Positions 17,085 to 24,274 of a stretch of 46,146 bases of DNA are shown piece by piece. The notes beneath the pieces are model-generated. The model did no database searches and had not been told where the DNA came from. It was given only the letters and a program-made list of their open reading frames with translations. This DNA comes from Firmicutes bacterium CAG:552 (GTDB taxonomy: Bacteria > Bacillota > Clostridia > Christensenellales > Pumilibacteraceae). The position numbers were made by a program, and so were the translations under genes. The DNA is taken from assembly GCA_000435495.1 (NCBI GenBank), contig FR884031.1:29582-75727 (forward strand), written 5' to 3'. Position 1 is the stretch's first letter. The number at the start of each line of letters is the position of its first letter.

Positions 17085-17689
17085 CGCTCGAAGGTTGCGA
17101 CGGTGTGGGTAAAACTACGCAGATACGCAGACTTCAGCGAGAATTAAATAAAGCCGGAGTGGACTTCGTTTTTACGAGAGAACCCGGAGGAACGGTTATT
17201 TCCGAAAGAATTCGGGACATAATTTTGGACGCTTCATTAAAAGAAATGGACGCTTATACCGAGATTTTGTTATACGCTGCGGCTAGAAGACAGCATGTTG
17301 CGGAATTTATAGAAAAAAAGCTTGCCGCAGGTACAACGGTATTTTGCGACAGATTTGTAGATTCGACGCTTGCTTATCAAGGTTATGGAAGAGGAGTAGA
17401 TCCCGTAGTGATACAGGTATGTAATCGTATAGCGGTCGGAAATACCGATATAGATCTTACCGTATTTTTCGATCTGCCGCCCGCAAAAGCCTTTGCTCGC
17501 AAGGGCGGGGCGGATAAAAAAGACAGGATAGAGAGCGAAGCGCTCGAGTTTCATCAGAGGGTATACGACGGATACAAAAAGATAGCGGCATCTTCTCCCG
17601 AAAGAGTTGCCGTAGTAGATGCGTCGGGTACGCCGACGCAAGTTTTCGATAGACTGTGGCTGTGTTTAAAAGAACATAACGTATTGTAA
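17066..17689 (+). CDS. tmk: Thymidylate kinase
   Basis: This phosphorylates dTMP to dTDP with ATP. The P-loop 'EGCDGVGKTT' lies at residues about 9-18, the 'TREPGG' motif near 37 and the dTMP-binding 'DRFVDSTLAYQGYGRG' near 95-110. A LID region follows ('RKGGADKKDRIE'). The length of 207 aa is normal. AAAGGAG (17054-17060) is inside the preceding gene. In the operon it supplies the DNA precursor next to the clamp-loader gene holB. Confidence 0.96.
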   Translation: MRGKFITLEGCDGVGKTTQIRRLQRELNKAGVDFVFTREPGGTVISERIRDIILDASLKEMDAYTEILLYAAARRQHVAEFIEKKLAAGTTVFCDRFVDSTLAYQGYGRGVDPVVIQVCNRIAVGNTDIDLTVFFDLPPAKAFARKGGADKKDRIESEALEFHQRVYDGYKKIAASSPERVAVVDASGTPTQVFDRLWLCLKEHNVL

Positions 17690-17691
17690 TT

Positions 17692-18597
17692 ATGACGACA
17701 GAAGAAGCGATAAGGACAAATGAAGCGTACAGCCGGCTAATGAAGGATACGTCCGAGCCGGCGCATTCGTATCTGATACTTACCGAGGACGGGTACACTG
17801 CGCAATGTTTAGCGGACGAGTTTGTTTGTGCGCTAAGCGGCAAAAAAAACGCTAAAGATATTTACAGATTGCCGCAAGGGGCAAAATTTCTAACTCAAGA
17901 TGCGGATTTTATCACCGAAAACGTCAATATTTATCCTACAGAGCTTAATAAAAAATATTATATAGTATCGGCGTTCGAAACGGCGAACGAAACGGCGCAA
18001 AACAAACTATTAAAAACGCTGGAAGAGCCGCCACAATCGGCGATGCTTATTTTGCTGGCAAAAAACGAATACGCTATATTAAAAACCGTTAAGTCTAGGT
18101 GCGTTGTCGTTCGTCCGGCCCTTTATGACGATAGCATTATGCACGAAGTTGCGACCGAACTTCGTGCAAGAAATCCGGCTTTCTGTTCGGCTTATGCCGG
18201 CGGAAATTTGCAGCGGTTGCTTTCTTGCATAAAGAGCGGCACCGAAACTTTTGATTTTACGGTAGACATGCTGATGAAAATGCGACGCAGTCCCGATATC
18301 GTAAAATATGCGGTCAAGTTGGTTGCGAGCGCTTCCGTTGCGGAATTTCTCGATACGTTAGACATTATTCTTAACGACTGCATGATATTTGCTATCCGCC
18401 CGGATTTGATAAAGTTAAAACAGAACGTCATGGACGTAAAGGAAATCGCTTCGATGTACAGCGTAGAAGCGGTTCTAAGAATAAAACCGGCTATAATAAG
18501 AGCGAGACGAAGGCTAGAAGGCTTGGGGAACAAATCGAGTATAGTCGATCAGCTGTTATTTTCTATATTGGAGGAAAAAGCTAAATGCCGAAAGTAG
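17692..18597 (+). CDS. holB: DNA polymerase III delta-prime subunit
   Basis: This is the clamp-loader stator subunit. The signature 'NKLLKTLEEPP' is present near residue 105, followed by the sensor-1-like 'LLAKNEYAILKTVKSRC'. The P-loop expected in DnaX is absent (residues 24-35 read 'HSYLILTEDGY'), as is usual for a non-hydrolysing delta-prime. The cysteine zinc module of longer homologues is also not visible. It has 301 aa, somewhat short. Only two bases separate it from tmk and no Shine-Dalgarno sequence is visible, so its translation probably depends on coupling to tmk. The position between tmk and ricT matches Bacillus synteny. Confidence 0.9.
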   Translation: MTTEEAIRTNEAYSRLMKDTSEPAHSYLILTEDGYTAQCLADEFVCALSGKKNAKDIYRLPQGAKFLTQDADFITENVNIYPTELNKKYYIVSAFETANETAQNKLLKTLEEPPQSAMLILLAKNEYAILKTVKSRCVVVRPALYDDSIMHEVATELRARNPAFCSAYAGGNLQRLLSCIKSGTETFDFTVDMLMKMRRSPDIVKYAVKLVASASVAEFLDTLDIILNDCMIFAIRPDLIKLKQNVMDVKEIASMYSVEAVLRIKPAIIRARRRLEGLGNKSSIVDQLLFSILEEKAKCRK

Positions 18598-19436
18598 TGG
18601 GCATCAGGTTTGAAAAAACGCCGAAAACATATTATTTCGACGCTGGAAACGATATATTTAAAATCGGTGACGGAGTAGTCGTTGAAACGGCAAGAGGAGT
18701 GGAATACGGATTCGTATCCATGCTGCCGAAAGAAATAAGCGACGATGAGGTTGTTGCGCCGCTTAAACCCATCATAAGAGTCGCCACGCCCAAAGACGAC
18801 GCTCAATACAAAAAAGTTACTGCGAAGAGGCCGGAAGCATTGCGGATAACGATGGAAAAAGTCGCTCACAGCGGCTTGGATATGAAGGTCGTGGATGTCG
18901 GATATACGTTTGACGGCAGCAAGTTGATAGTCTATTTTACAGCAGACGGTAGGGTAGATTTCAGAGAACTTGTAAGAGAGCTTGCATCGGCGTTTAAGGT
19001 GCGAATAGAGTTAAGGCAAATCGGTGCGAGAGACGAGTGTAAGATGCTTGGTGGAATAGGTCCGTGCGGAAGAGCCTGTTGTTGCAAAGATCATATGATG
19101 GACTACGCAAGGGTGTCTATAAAGATGGCAAAAAATCAGAATTTGTCGCTTAATCCCGGTAAAATCAGCGGAATTTGCGGCAATTTGATGTGTTGTTTAA
19201 GTTATGAAAACGAGTATTATGCGGAAGTAAACAAGCGTATGCCTAAAATCGGAGCAGAGGTGGGTTTGCCTGACGGCAGCAAAGGCATTGTGACTGTGAT
19301 AAATCAGCTTAAAGAGAGCGTAACCGTAAAGTGCGACGGTAAAGAAGATACTTATACGTTTAACGAATTTCCGCTTTCGGAAATTAGATTTAAGAAGAAG
19401 CGGGATAAGACGGAAGAGGAAAAAGAAGATGAGTAA
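18585..19436 (+). CDS. ricT: PSP1-domain protein RicT (YaaT family)
   Basis: This belongs to the PSP1/YaaT family. In Bacillus subtilis RicT forms the Y-complex with RicA and RicF, which carries Fe-S clusters and helps RNase Y process mRNAs. The conserved cysteines are present: C152, C161, C165-C167 in 'GPCGRACCCKD' and C198, C203, C204 in 'GICGNLMCC'. The PSP1 core spans about residues 50-140. The length is 283 aa. It overlaps holB by 13 bases, with GGAGG at 18570-18574. RicA and RicF are not in this window. Confidence 0.94.
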   Translation: MPKVVGIRFEKTPKTYYFDAGNDIFKIGDGVVVETARGVEYGFVSMLPKEISDDEVVAPLKPIIRVATPKDDAQYKKVTAKRPEALRITMEKVAHSGLDMKVVDVGYTFDGSKLIVYFTADGRVDFRELVRELASAFKVRIELRQIGARDECKMLGGIGPCGRACCCKDHMMDYARVSIKMAKNQNLSLNPGKISGICGNLMCCLSYENEYYAEVNKRMPKIGAEVGLPDGSKGIVTVINQLKESVTVKCDGKEDTYTFNEFPLSEIRFKKKRDKTEEEKEDE

Positions 19437-19635
19437 AACTTATACGATAATTTTCGTTTTGTTTTTGCTCTTGGCATTTTTGTCTGCAGCAGTGTGTTTG
19501 GTGTATTTTTGCTTTAAAATGAGCGTAATCGCCGGTATTTTGGCGTTGTGCGCCGTGTTGGCATTTTCGGCGGGTTTTGTAGCCTTTTATGTCAAAAAGC
19601 GTAAGTATTATAACGATTTAGCAAATAAAAAGTAA
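19429..19635 (+). CDS. Small two-helix membrane protein
   Basis: A 68-aa protein overlapping ricT by 8 bases, with GAGGA upstream inside ricT. Two hydrophobic segments (about residues 6-28 and 32-54) are joined by a very short turn and followed by a basic tail ('VKKRKYYNDLANKK'), so both ends are probably cytoplasmic. It is the last gene of the greA operon. I do not recognise a family and no function is claimed. No convincing terminator follows; only a weak imperfect hairpin is seen near 19645-19665. Confidence 0.7.
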   Translation: MSKTYTIIFVLFLLLAFLSAAVCLVYFCFKMSVIAGILALCAVLAFSAGFVAFYVKKRKYYNDLANKK

Positions 19636-19746
19636 ACGTACAGCAGTAATTGTGACAACGTTACTTTATGCGTCAAAAGGTTTAATCGGCAAAAGCAAAA
19701 CGAGCGCAAACAAAATAATTATTTTCTTAAAAATACAAAAAAACCG

Positions 19747-19775
19747 TTTACAAATATAATTTTGTGTGGTACAAT
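19747..19775 (+). promoter_or_regulatory. Promoter of the ferredoxin gene
   Basis: TTTACA (19747-19752), a 17-base spacer and TACAAT (19770-19775), about 45 bases before the start codon. Confidence 0.8.
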
Positions 19776-19820
19776 ATCCGTACAAGGAATTATTCCGTAA
19801 TAATAAAAGGAGAAACAGCT

Positions 19821-19991
19821 ATGCCCAGAATTATCAGTGAAGAATGTTTGTCTTGCGGTTCCTGTGAAGGACAGTGCCCGGTAAATGCTATCAGCATGGG
19901 TAAAGACCACTTCGAAGTTAACGAAGCAGAGTGCATCGATTGCGGAGCATGCGAAGCAGCTTGCCCTGTATCTGCAATCAAACAGAAGTAA
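19821..19991 (+). CDS. 2[4Fe-4S] ferredoxin
   Basis: A 56-aa clostridial-type electron carrier. Two C-x-x-C-x-x-C-x-x-x-C-P motifs (C9, C12, C15, C19 and C38, C41, C44, C48) bind two [4Fe-4S] clusters. The start at 19821 is chosen because AAAGGAG (19806-19812) precedes it by 8 bases; the frame is open further upstream but that part overlaps the promoter. It is monocistronic between its own promoter and a strong terminator, fitting a highly expressed low-potential electron donor in an anaerobe. Confidence 0.96.
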   Translation: MPRIISEECLSCGSCEGQCPVNAISMGKDHFEVNEAECIDCGACEAACPVSAIKQK

Positions 19992-20010
19992 TTTTACATA
20001 ATTACAAAAA

Positions 20011-20055
20011 AAATAAATATCCGTTGTCATGTTCTGTGACAACGGATATTTATTT
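20011..20055. terminator. Bidirectional terminator between ferredoxin and the DJ-1 family gene
   Basis: A perfect 19-bp inverted repeat (20011-20029 with 20037-20055) with a 7-base loop is flanked by A-runs on one side and T-runs on the other. It serves the ferredoxin gene and probably the convergent minus-strand gene at 20100. Confidence 0.94.
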
Positions 20056-20099
20056 TTACCGATAGGTTTGATATATGCGCATATTCACATGCGTCGATA

Positions 20100-20630
20100 T
20101 TAAATATTTATGGGCAAATGTTCATGCCTGCATATAACCATAGAAAATTTAAAGACCGCCAGAGGCCCGTTTCCGGTGATAAGATTGGCAGAAGAAACTA
20201 CTTCGCTCTTACGATAGCGACAGTATTTAATTCGGCTGATTAAATCTTTATCGGGGTAGCAGGTAATAGTTCGGTCACATATTTGCGGAATCTCCGACAA
20301 AACAATCGCCGGCGCAGCGCAAATAGCTGCAACGAGTTTTTGCCTATTATACAAGCCGTATATAAAATCCGTGGCTTGCTTGCATGCGGCTATAGCTTTT
20401 GCTCCGTCCATGCCGCCGGGTACGATAACGCCGTCGTAGGCAGAGTAGTCAACTTCGGCTATAAGTTTGTCGGCGGTTATTTTTATGCCGTGTGAACCGA
20501 TTACGGTAAGACAGTTTACCGAAATAAGTTCGCACGTTGCGCCGCTTCGGCGCAATATATCGGTGGGAACGGTAATTTCTATTTCTTCACTGCCGTCAGC
20601 TATAATGACAGCGTATTTTTTGTCAAACAT
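20100..20630 (-). CDS. DJ-1/PfpI family protein
   Basis: This is a class I glutamine amidotransferase-like fold of the DJ-1/YajL group. The nucleophile-elbow cysteine is C104 in 'AAICAAPAIV', and the conserved acid lies in 'ADGSEEIE' (E15/E16). The family 'LITGNGPLAVFKFS' segment is near the C-terminus. The 176-aa length is slightly short at the end. The region after the elbow is divergent and lacks an obvious equivalent of the DJ-1 catalytic His. AAGGAG lies 7 bases upstream. It is downstream of the dnaI-like gene on the same strand (66-base gap). Proposed roles of the family (glyoxalase, deglycase, redox sensing) cannot be distinguished here. Confidence 0.88.
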   Translation of the reverse strand: MFDKKYAVIIADGSEEIEITVPTDILRRSGATCELISVNCLTVIGSHGIKITADKLIAEVDYSAYDGVIVPGGMDGAKAIAACKQATDFIYGLYNRQKLVAAICAAPAIVLSEIPQICDRTITCYPDKDLISRIKYCRYRKSEVVSSANLITGNGPLAVFKFSMVICRHEHLPINI

Positions 20631-20696
20631 TATAATTCTCCTTGTAGTAAAAAGTAGGTAACGTATTAAGATTTTATGGAAAACTCAACAATTGAA

Positions 20697-21587
20697 TCAT
20701 TTATTTCGCAAATCGACGTCGCTTAGAGCGCTTCCGAAACTCAGCGAGCCGAAGAGACGAGAATACGTGCGCTCGCCGTAACGCTCTCTGAGCATAATTG
20801 CATCGAGATTTGTAGTAATAACAGTATGTTTTTTTGCGGACATACGCTCGTTGATTACGTGAAACAAGTATTCTACAGTAACGTTTTTTATTATGTTTTC
20901 GCTTCCGAGGTCGTCGATAACGAGAAGATCGCAATCGAGCAGCGGTTCGAGATACTGCAATTTTTCGCTGCTGAGCGCAACGTGATACTTAAGCATCCGA
21001 TTTGCAAAGGCGAAGGACGACAGCATAATTACCGAATAACCTTTGTCCGAAATCGCTTTTGCCATGCAAGAGGCAGCGAAAGTTTTGCCGCTGCCGCATT
21101 TCCCCATAAAAATAAAATTGAGTTTTTTCGTTGTAGGGAATTTGTCGCAAAATCCTTTTGCCGTTTTATATACGTCCATTATGCGGTCCCGCTCTTCGTC
21201 CGGGAAAATCGCAAAATCGCAGTCTTCAAAGCCGAAGCCGATTACGGAACTGTCCGTTACGCAGAGACTTATTACGCACGAACACGGTTTACCGTTTACG
21301 AGTCCCGTGTCACCGCACTTCGAACATTTCGGCGGAGGATCGAGCATTTCCGCCGTAATTCCCTTTGCTTTCAATATTTCGGATTTTTTTAAGATGAGAC
21401 GTTCCAGATTTTTTTTCGATTCTTCGTCGTAATTCTCTGCCAACAAAATGCGAAGCTTTCTGATTTGTTTTTCGGTTTCGTAAAGTGTCGGATCTGAACG
21501 TAATAAGTCCAAAAACAATATTCGAGCGTCGGCGAGAGCGGCTTTTCGCCCATCGACTATTTTATTTATCGCTTTTTTGTAGTCCAT
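20697..21587 (-). CDS. dnaI: DnaI/DnaC-like helicase loader ATPase
   Basis: This is an AAA+ protein that loads the DnaB helicase at origins or restarting forks. The N-terminal domain is helical and has a cysteine cluster 'CSKCGDTGLVNGKPCSC' (near residues 93-109), as in DnaI/DnaC proteins that bind zinc. Walker A is 'GKCGSGKT' near 162 and Walker B 'LLVIDDLGSE' near 222. The arginine-finger region and a C-terminal 'RTYSRLFGSLSF' follow. The length is 296 aa. GGAGG lies at the complement of 21599-21603, inside the end of the preceding gene, and only three bases separate the two genes. Pairing with the DnaD-like gene matches Bacillota replication-initiation practice. Confidence 0.92.
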   Translation of the reverse strand: MDYKKAINKIVDGRKAALADARILFLDLLRSDPTLYETEKQIRKLRILLAENYDEESKKNLERLILKKSEILKAKGITAEMLDPPPKCSKCGDTGLVNGKPCSCVISLCVTDSSVIGFGFEDCDFAIFPDEERDRIMDVYKTAKGFCDKFPTTKKLNFIFMGKCGSGKTFAASCMAKAISDKGYSVIMLSSFAFANRMLKYHVALSSEKLQYLEPLLDCDLLVIDDLGSENIIKNVTVEYLFHVINERMSAKKHTVITTNLDAIMLRERYGERTYSRLFGSLSFGSALSDVDLRNK

Positions 21588-21590
21588 CTT

Positions 21591-23000
21591 TTATATATCC
21601 TCCGGATTGAGATGTCCGAATATTGCATTTATTTCTTCTGCCGATTTAACCGTCACGGTAGATTTTTTTTCGGACGTCGACGACGGCATCTTTCTGGCGT
21701 CCTCCACCGTCGTTATCGAACGCTCTCTGTACGAAGCCAAGATGCTGTTTAGGTAAGCCATAGCGTTTCCTTTTCCGTTAGAAAGGGTGGCGGCGTATTC
21801 GATTAGAGGAATGGGCATTTGCCACGAATATGTCCAGGTCCTGTAATAATCTCTGTCCCACGACGTAACGGCTCGGCTTAATCCGGCAAGGCCCATAATG
21901 CGTTTTATGTCCTCGTCTATCGAGACCGCTTTACTTATAAAGCCGTTTATGGCTTCGTCGCTAAGCAAGCCTTCTTTGTAGAATTTCTTTACGGCGTCAT
22001 CCATTCCGCTAAGCGTACGTATATCTCGTGCGTAGCAGGATTTTGCGATAGTTATAAGGGCGTTTTCGTCAAATCCGTACGAAAGCCATTTGTTTACGTA
22101 CGTTTCTATCGTATAGTCAAGCTGTTCTATGTATATGCCCAAGATGCGGTTGATTTCTTTTGTCAGCGTATATAATTTGTCTCTCGACGCATCGTAAGCG
22201 GAAATTTCTCCGATTGTAAAAACGTGATTTTCGTAATATTTCGCAAGTTTTGCGTCCAATCGTTCCATCCCGCCTTTTTTCAGGTTTTTGGCTACGAAAA
22301 TGATGGTTTCGAGCGAAAAACCGAGCGATTTGGTCCACTTGACGTAAAGCTGACCGTCGTTATGGTCGGGTTGACGTCGGCTGCCCAGAGCTTTGAATAT
22401 TGCCGCAAGCTCTCCTTGATAAAGAGAAAGCTCGTTAAGTTTTTCGTTGACTCGTTCGAAGCTCGTGGCGCCTTGGTGCGCAAGATTTCGTGCGACCGCC
22501 AAAATGTACTGATACGCTACAGACTCGCCTTTAAGTCTGACGCAATAAGCTATTATCGCAAGCATGGCGTCTACGTCGATGTGCATAATCTCCATAACCG
22601 AATAATACTCGTTATATTCCGACGGTAAAAACGTGCGGTGGGGGAGCATGGCAGACAGTTGATCGTTAAAAGAAGCATACTTGGTTTTGCTAAACTTTTT
22701 GATTTGCTCCGAAAGCGGTTTTACGACAAGATACTCGACTTCGGGCGGATCAGTGGACACTATTCGGACTATACCCTGCTCGCACCAGTAGGCGTACGCT
22801 TCCATTATGTCTGCTTTGTCCGTACCGAGTATGGCTGCGAGTCTGTCTGCGCTGTTGTCCGTAGAACCGGACAGACTGAGACCGGCGATGTAAGTCTTGA
22901 CGTAGTTTTCGGGAGCGAAGGGCATATATTCGGTTATAAAAAGGTTATCTAATTCTACGTTGCGAAATCTATCCTTTTCGCCCGATAATTTTGCGAACAT
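21591..23000 (-). CDS. DnaD/DnaB-type replication initiation (DnaD domain) protein
   Basis: The start at 23000 is chosen because AAGGAG (complement of 23008-23013) lies 7 bases upstream; a TTG six codons further out has no such site. The 469-aa product begins with a winged-helix-like region (about 1-110). DnaB_2/DnaD-like helical domains follow (about 120-230 and about 270-430). The final one carries the pattern Y-x-x-x-W with 'YLNSILASY' and 'ITTVEDARK' (near 395-430), typical of DnaD C-terminal domains. These proteins bring DnaI and the replicative helicase to DNA. Whether it equals DnaD or the Bacillus DnaB co-loader is uncertain; two such domains and its length favour the latter. Confidence 0.85.
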   Translation of the reverse strand: MFAKLSGEKDRFRNVELDNLFITEYMPFAPENYVKTYIAGLSLSGSTDNSADRLAAILGTDKADIMEAYAYWCEQGIVRIVSTDPPEVEYLVVKPLSEQIKKFSKTKYASFNDQLSAMLPHRTFLPSEYNEYYSVMEIMHIDVDAMLAIIAYCVRLKGESVAYQYILAVARNLAHQGATSFERVNEKLNELSLYQGELAAIFKALGSRRQPDHNDGQLYVKWTKSLGFSLETIIFVAKNLKKGGMERLDAKLAKYYENHVFTIGEISAYDASRDKLYTLTKEINRILGIYIEQLDYTIETYVNKWLSYGFDENALITIAKSCYARDIRTLSGMDDAVKKFYKEGLLSDEAINGFISKAVSIDEDIKRIMGLAGLSRAVTSWDRDYYRTWTYSWQMPIPLIEYAATLSNGKGNAMAYLNSILASYRERSITTVEDARKMPSSTSEKKSTVTVKSAEEINAIFGHLNPEDI

Positions 23001-23068
23001 ATACACACTCCTTATCAAACAGTTGAAAAAAACTGCAAAATACTTTATAATAATTCAAACGATACAAT

Positions 23069-23097
23069 ATAATAGCATTTTTTCGGCAATTTTTCAA
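23069..23097 (-). promoter_or_regulatory. Promoter of the DnaD-like/DnaI-like operon
   Basis: On the minus strand: TTGAAA (complement of 23092-23097), a 17-base spacer and TATTAT (complement of 23069-23074). It is divergent from, and close to, the sbcD promoter. Confidence 0.75.
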
Positions 23098-23119
23098 GCA
23101 AAAAAACATGAAAAATTTA

Positions 23120-23128
23120 TGGTACAAT
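23120..23128 (+). promoter_or_regulatory. Extended -10 promoter of sbcDC
   Basis: TG-G-TACAAT at 23120-23128 forms an extended -10; no good -35 is present (an A-run lies there). Its upstream half overlaps the divergent dnaD-like promoter. Confidence 0.5.
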
Positions 23129-23182
23129 ATGTTGTGCGTATTTATCCGATATAAAGCTATATATGATATGCAAAGGAGAGAT

Positions 23183-24274
23183 ATGAGAATACTTCACACC
23201 GCAGATTGGCATCTCGGCAAAAAACTGGAGGGAAGATTAAGGTTAGAGGAACAGAGTCTTGCGCTCGATCAAATAATCTCCGTGGCAAAAGAACGGAACA
23301 TAGACGTAATAATAGTTGCGGGCGACGTTTTCGATACGGCGGTTCCGTCTGCGGAAGCCGAAGAGCTTTTTTTCTCGGCTGCTGCCAGGATGTCGGAGCT
23401 TGCGCCGATAGTGGTGATAGCAGGCAATCACGACGATGCCGACAGACTTGCCGCTCCGCTCACTCTGGCAAAACGGCACGGAATATATCTTGTAGGCGGG
23501 ATGGACAATACGTCGTTTTTGTCGGACAGTGTTTGCGGCGGCGAAGGTTGGTTAAAAATGAACATAGGCGGTGAAGTTCTAAATCTTGCGGTATTGCCGT
23601 TTCCGTCCAAGTCCCGTTTGGGCGAATACGGAGAAGGCGAAGATTATCCGTCGTTCGTAAGCAGCCTTATCGACAAATGCACGAGTTGCTTCGGAAACGG
23701 AGTAAACGTTTTTGCGGCGCATTTGTTTATGGACGGTTGCCTAACGGGAGAGGCTGCGTCTATGGCGTTAATGCGTTCGATCCTCCCGCAAGCGGACTAT
23801 TGTGCCTTGGGTCACATACATAAACCGCAATGCGTTTCGCATAAGTGCAACGCATATTACAGCGGCAGTCTGCTGAAATATCATTTTGACGAAACCGACG
23901 TTAAGCAAGTTAATATATTCGACAGCTCGGATAAGAGCGTTACGCCCGTCGTTTTGACTGCGTCCAGACCTCTTGTAAGGATAGAAACAGATAACTTCGA
24001 CGAGGCATTGAAACGGTTGAATAGCGCCGGAGATTGTTATGCCGAACTGATTTTTACTACGCAACAGCCGCTAAAACCGTCGCAATTGGAACAGCTTCGG
24101 TCGATTCCGTGCTTTACAAAGCTTTCCATAATCAATACTTCTGTAAAACGCGAAGTGTTTACTCGTAAAGAACAAACCGACAAAGAAATTTTTGTTTCTT
24201 ATTATACTTCGTGTACCGGCAAAGAGCCGACAGAAGAAACGGTAAAGGCGTTTTTGGAGGTATTGGGACAATGA
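23183..24274 (+). CDS. sbcD: Exonuclease SbcD (Mre11 family)
   Basis: This is the nuclease subunit of the SbcCD complex, which cleaves DNA hairpins and blocked ends. The start at 23183 gives the canonical opening 'MRILHTADWHLGK' with AAAGGAG just upstream; the in-frame ATG at 23108 lies in the promoter region. The phosphoesterase motifs are all present: D-x-H in 'ADWH', 'VAGDVFD', 'IAGNHDD', the later His in 'FAAHLF' and the G-H-x-H in 'LGHIHK'. The length is 363 aa. The stop overlaps the sbcC start (ATGA). Confidence 0.95.
   Translation: MRILHTADWHLGKKLEGRLRLEEQSLALDQIISVAKERNIDVIIVAGDVFDTAVPSAEAEELFFSAAARMSELAPIVVIAGNHDDADRLAAPLTLAKRHGIYLVGGMDNTSFLSDSVCGGEGWLKMNIGGEVLNLAVLPFPSKSRLGEYGEGEDYPSFVSSLIDKCTSCFGNGVNVFAAHLFMDGCLTGEAASMALMRSILPQADYCALGHIHKPQCVSHKCNAYYSGSLLKYHFDETDVKQVNIFDSSDKSVTPVVLTASRPLVRIETDNFDEALKRLNSAGDCYAELIFTTQQPLKPSQLEQLRSIPCFTKLSIINTSVKREVFTRKEQTDKEIFVSYYTSCTGKEPTEETVKAFLEVLGQ

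Noticed and set aside
19651..19660. Direct repeat of TGTGACAACG flanking the ferredoxin gene (also 20035-20044)
   Set aside because: Only 10 bases, and the second copy is part of a terminator stem; probably chance.
19645..19665. Terminator after the 68-aa membrane protein
   Set aside because: Only a 5-bp imperfect stem with a poor T-run; not enough to call.
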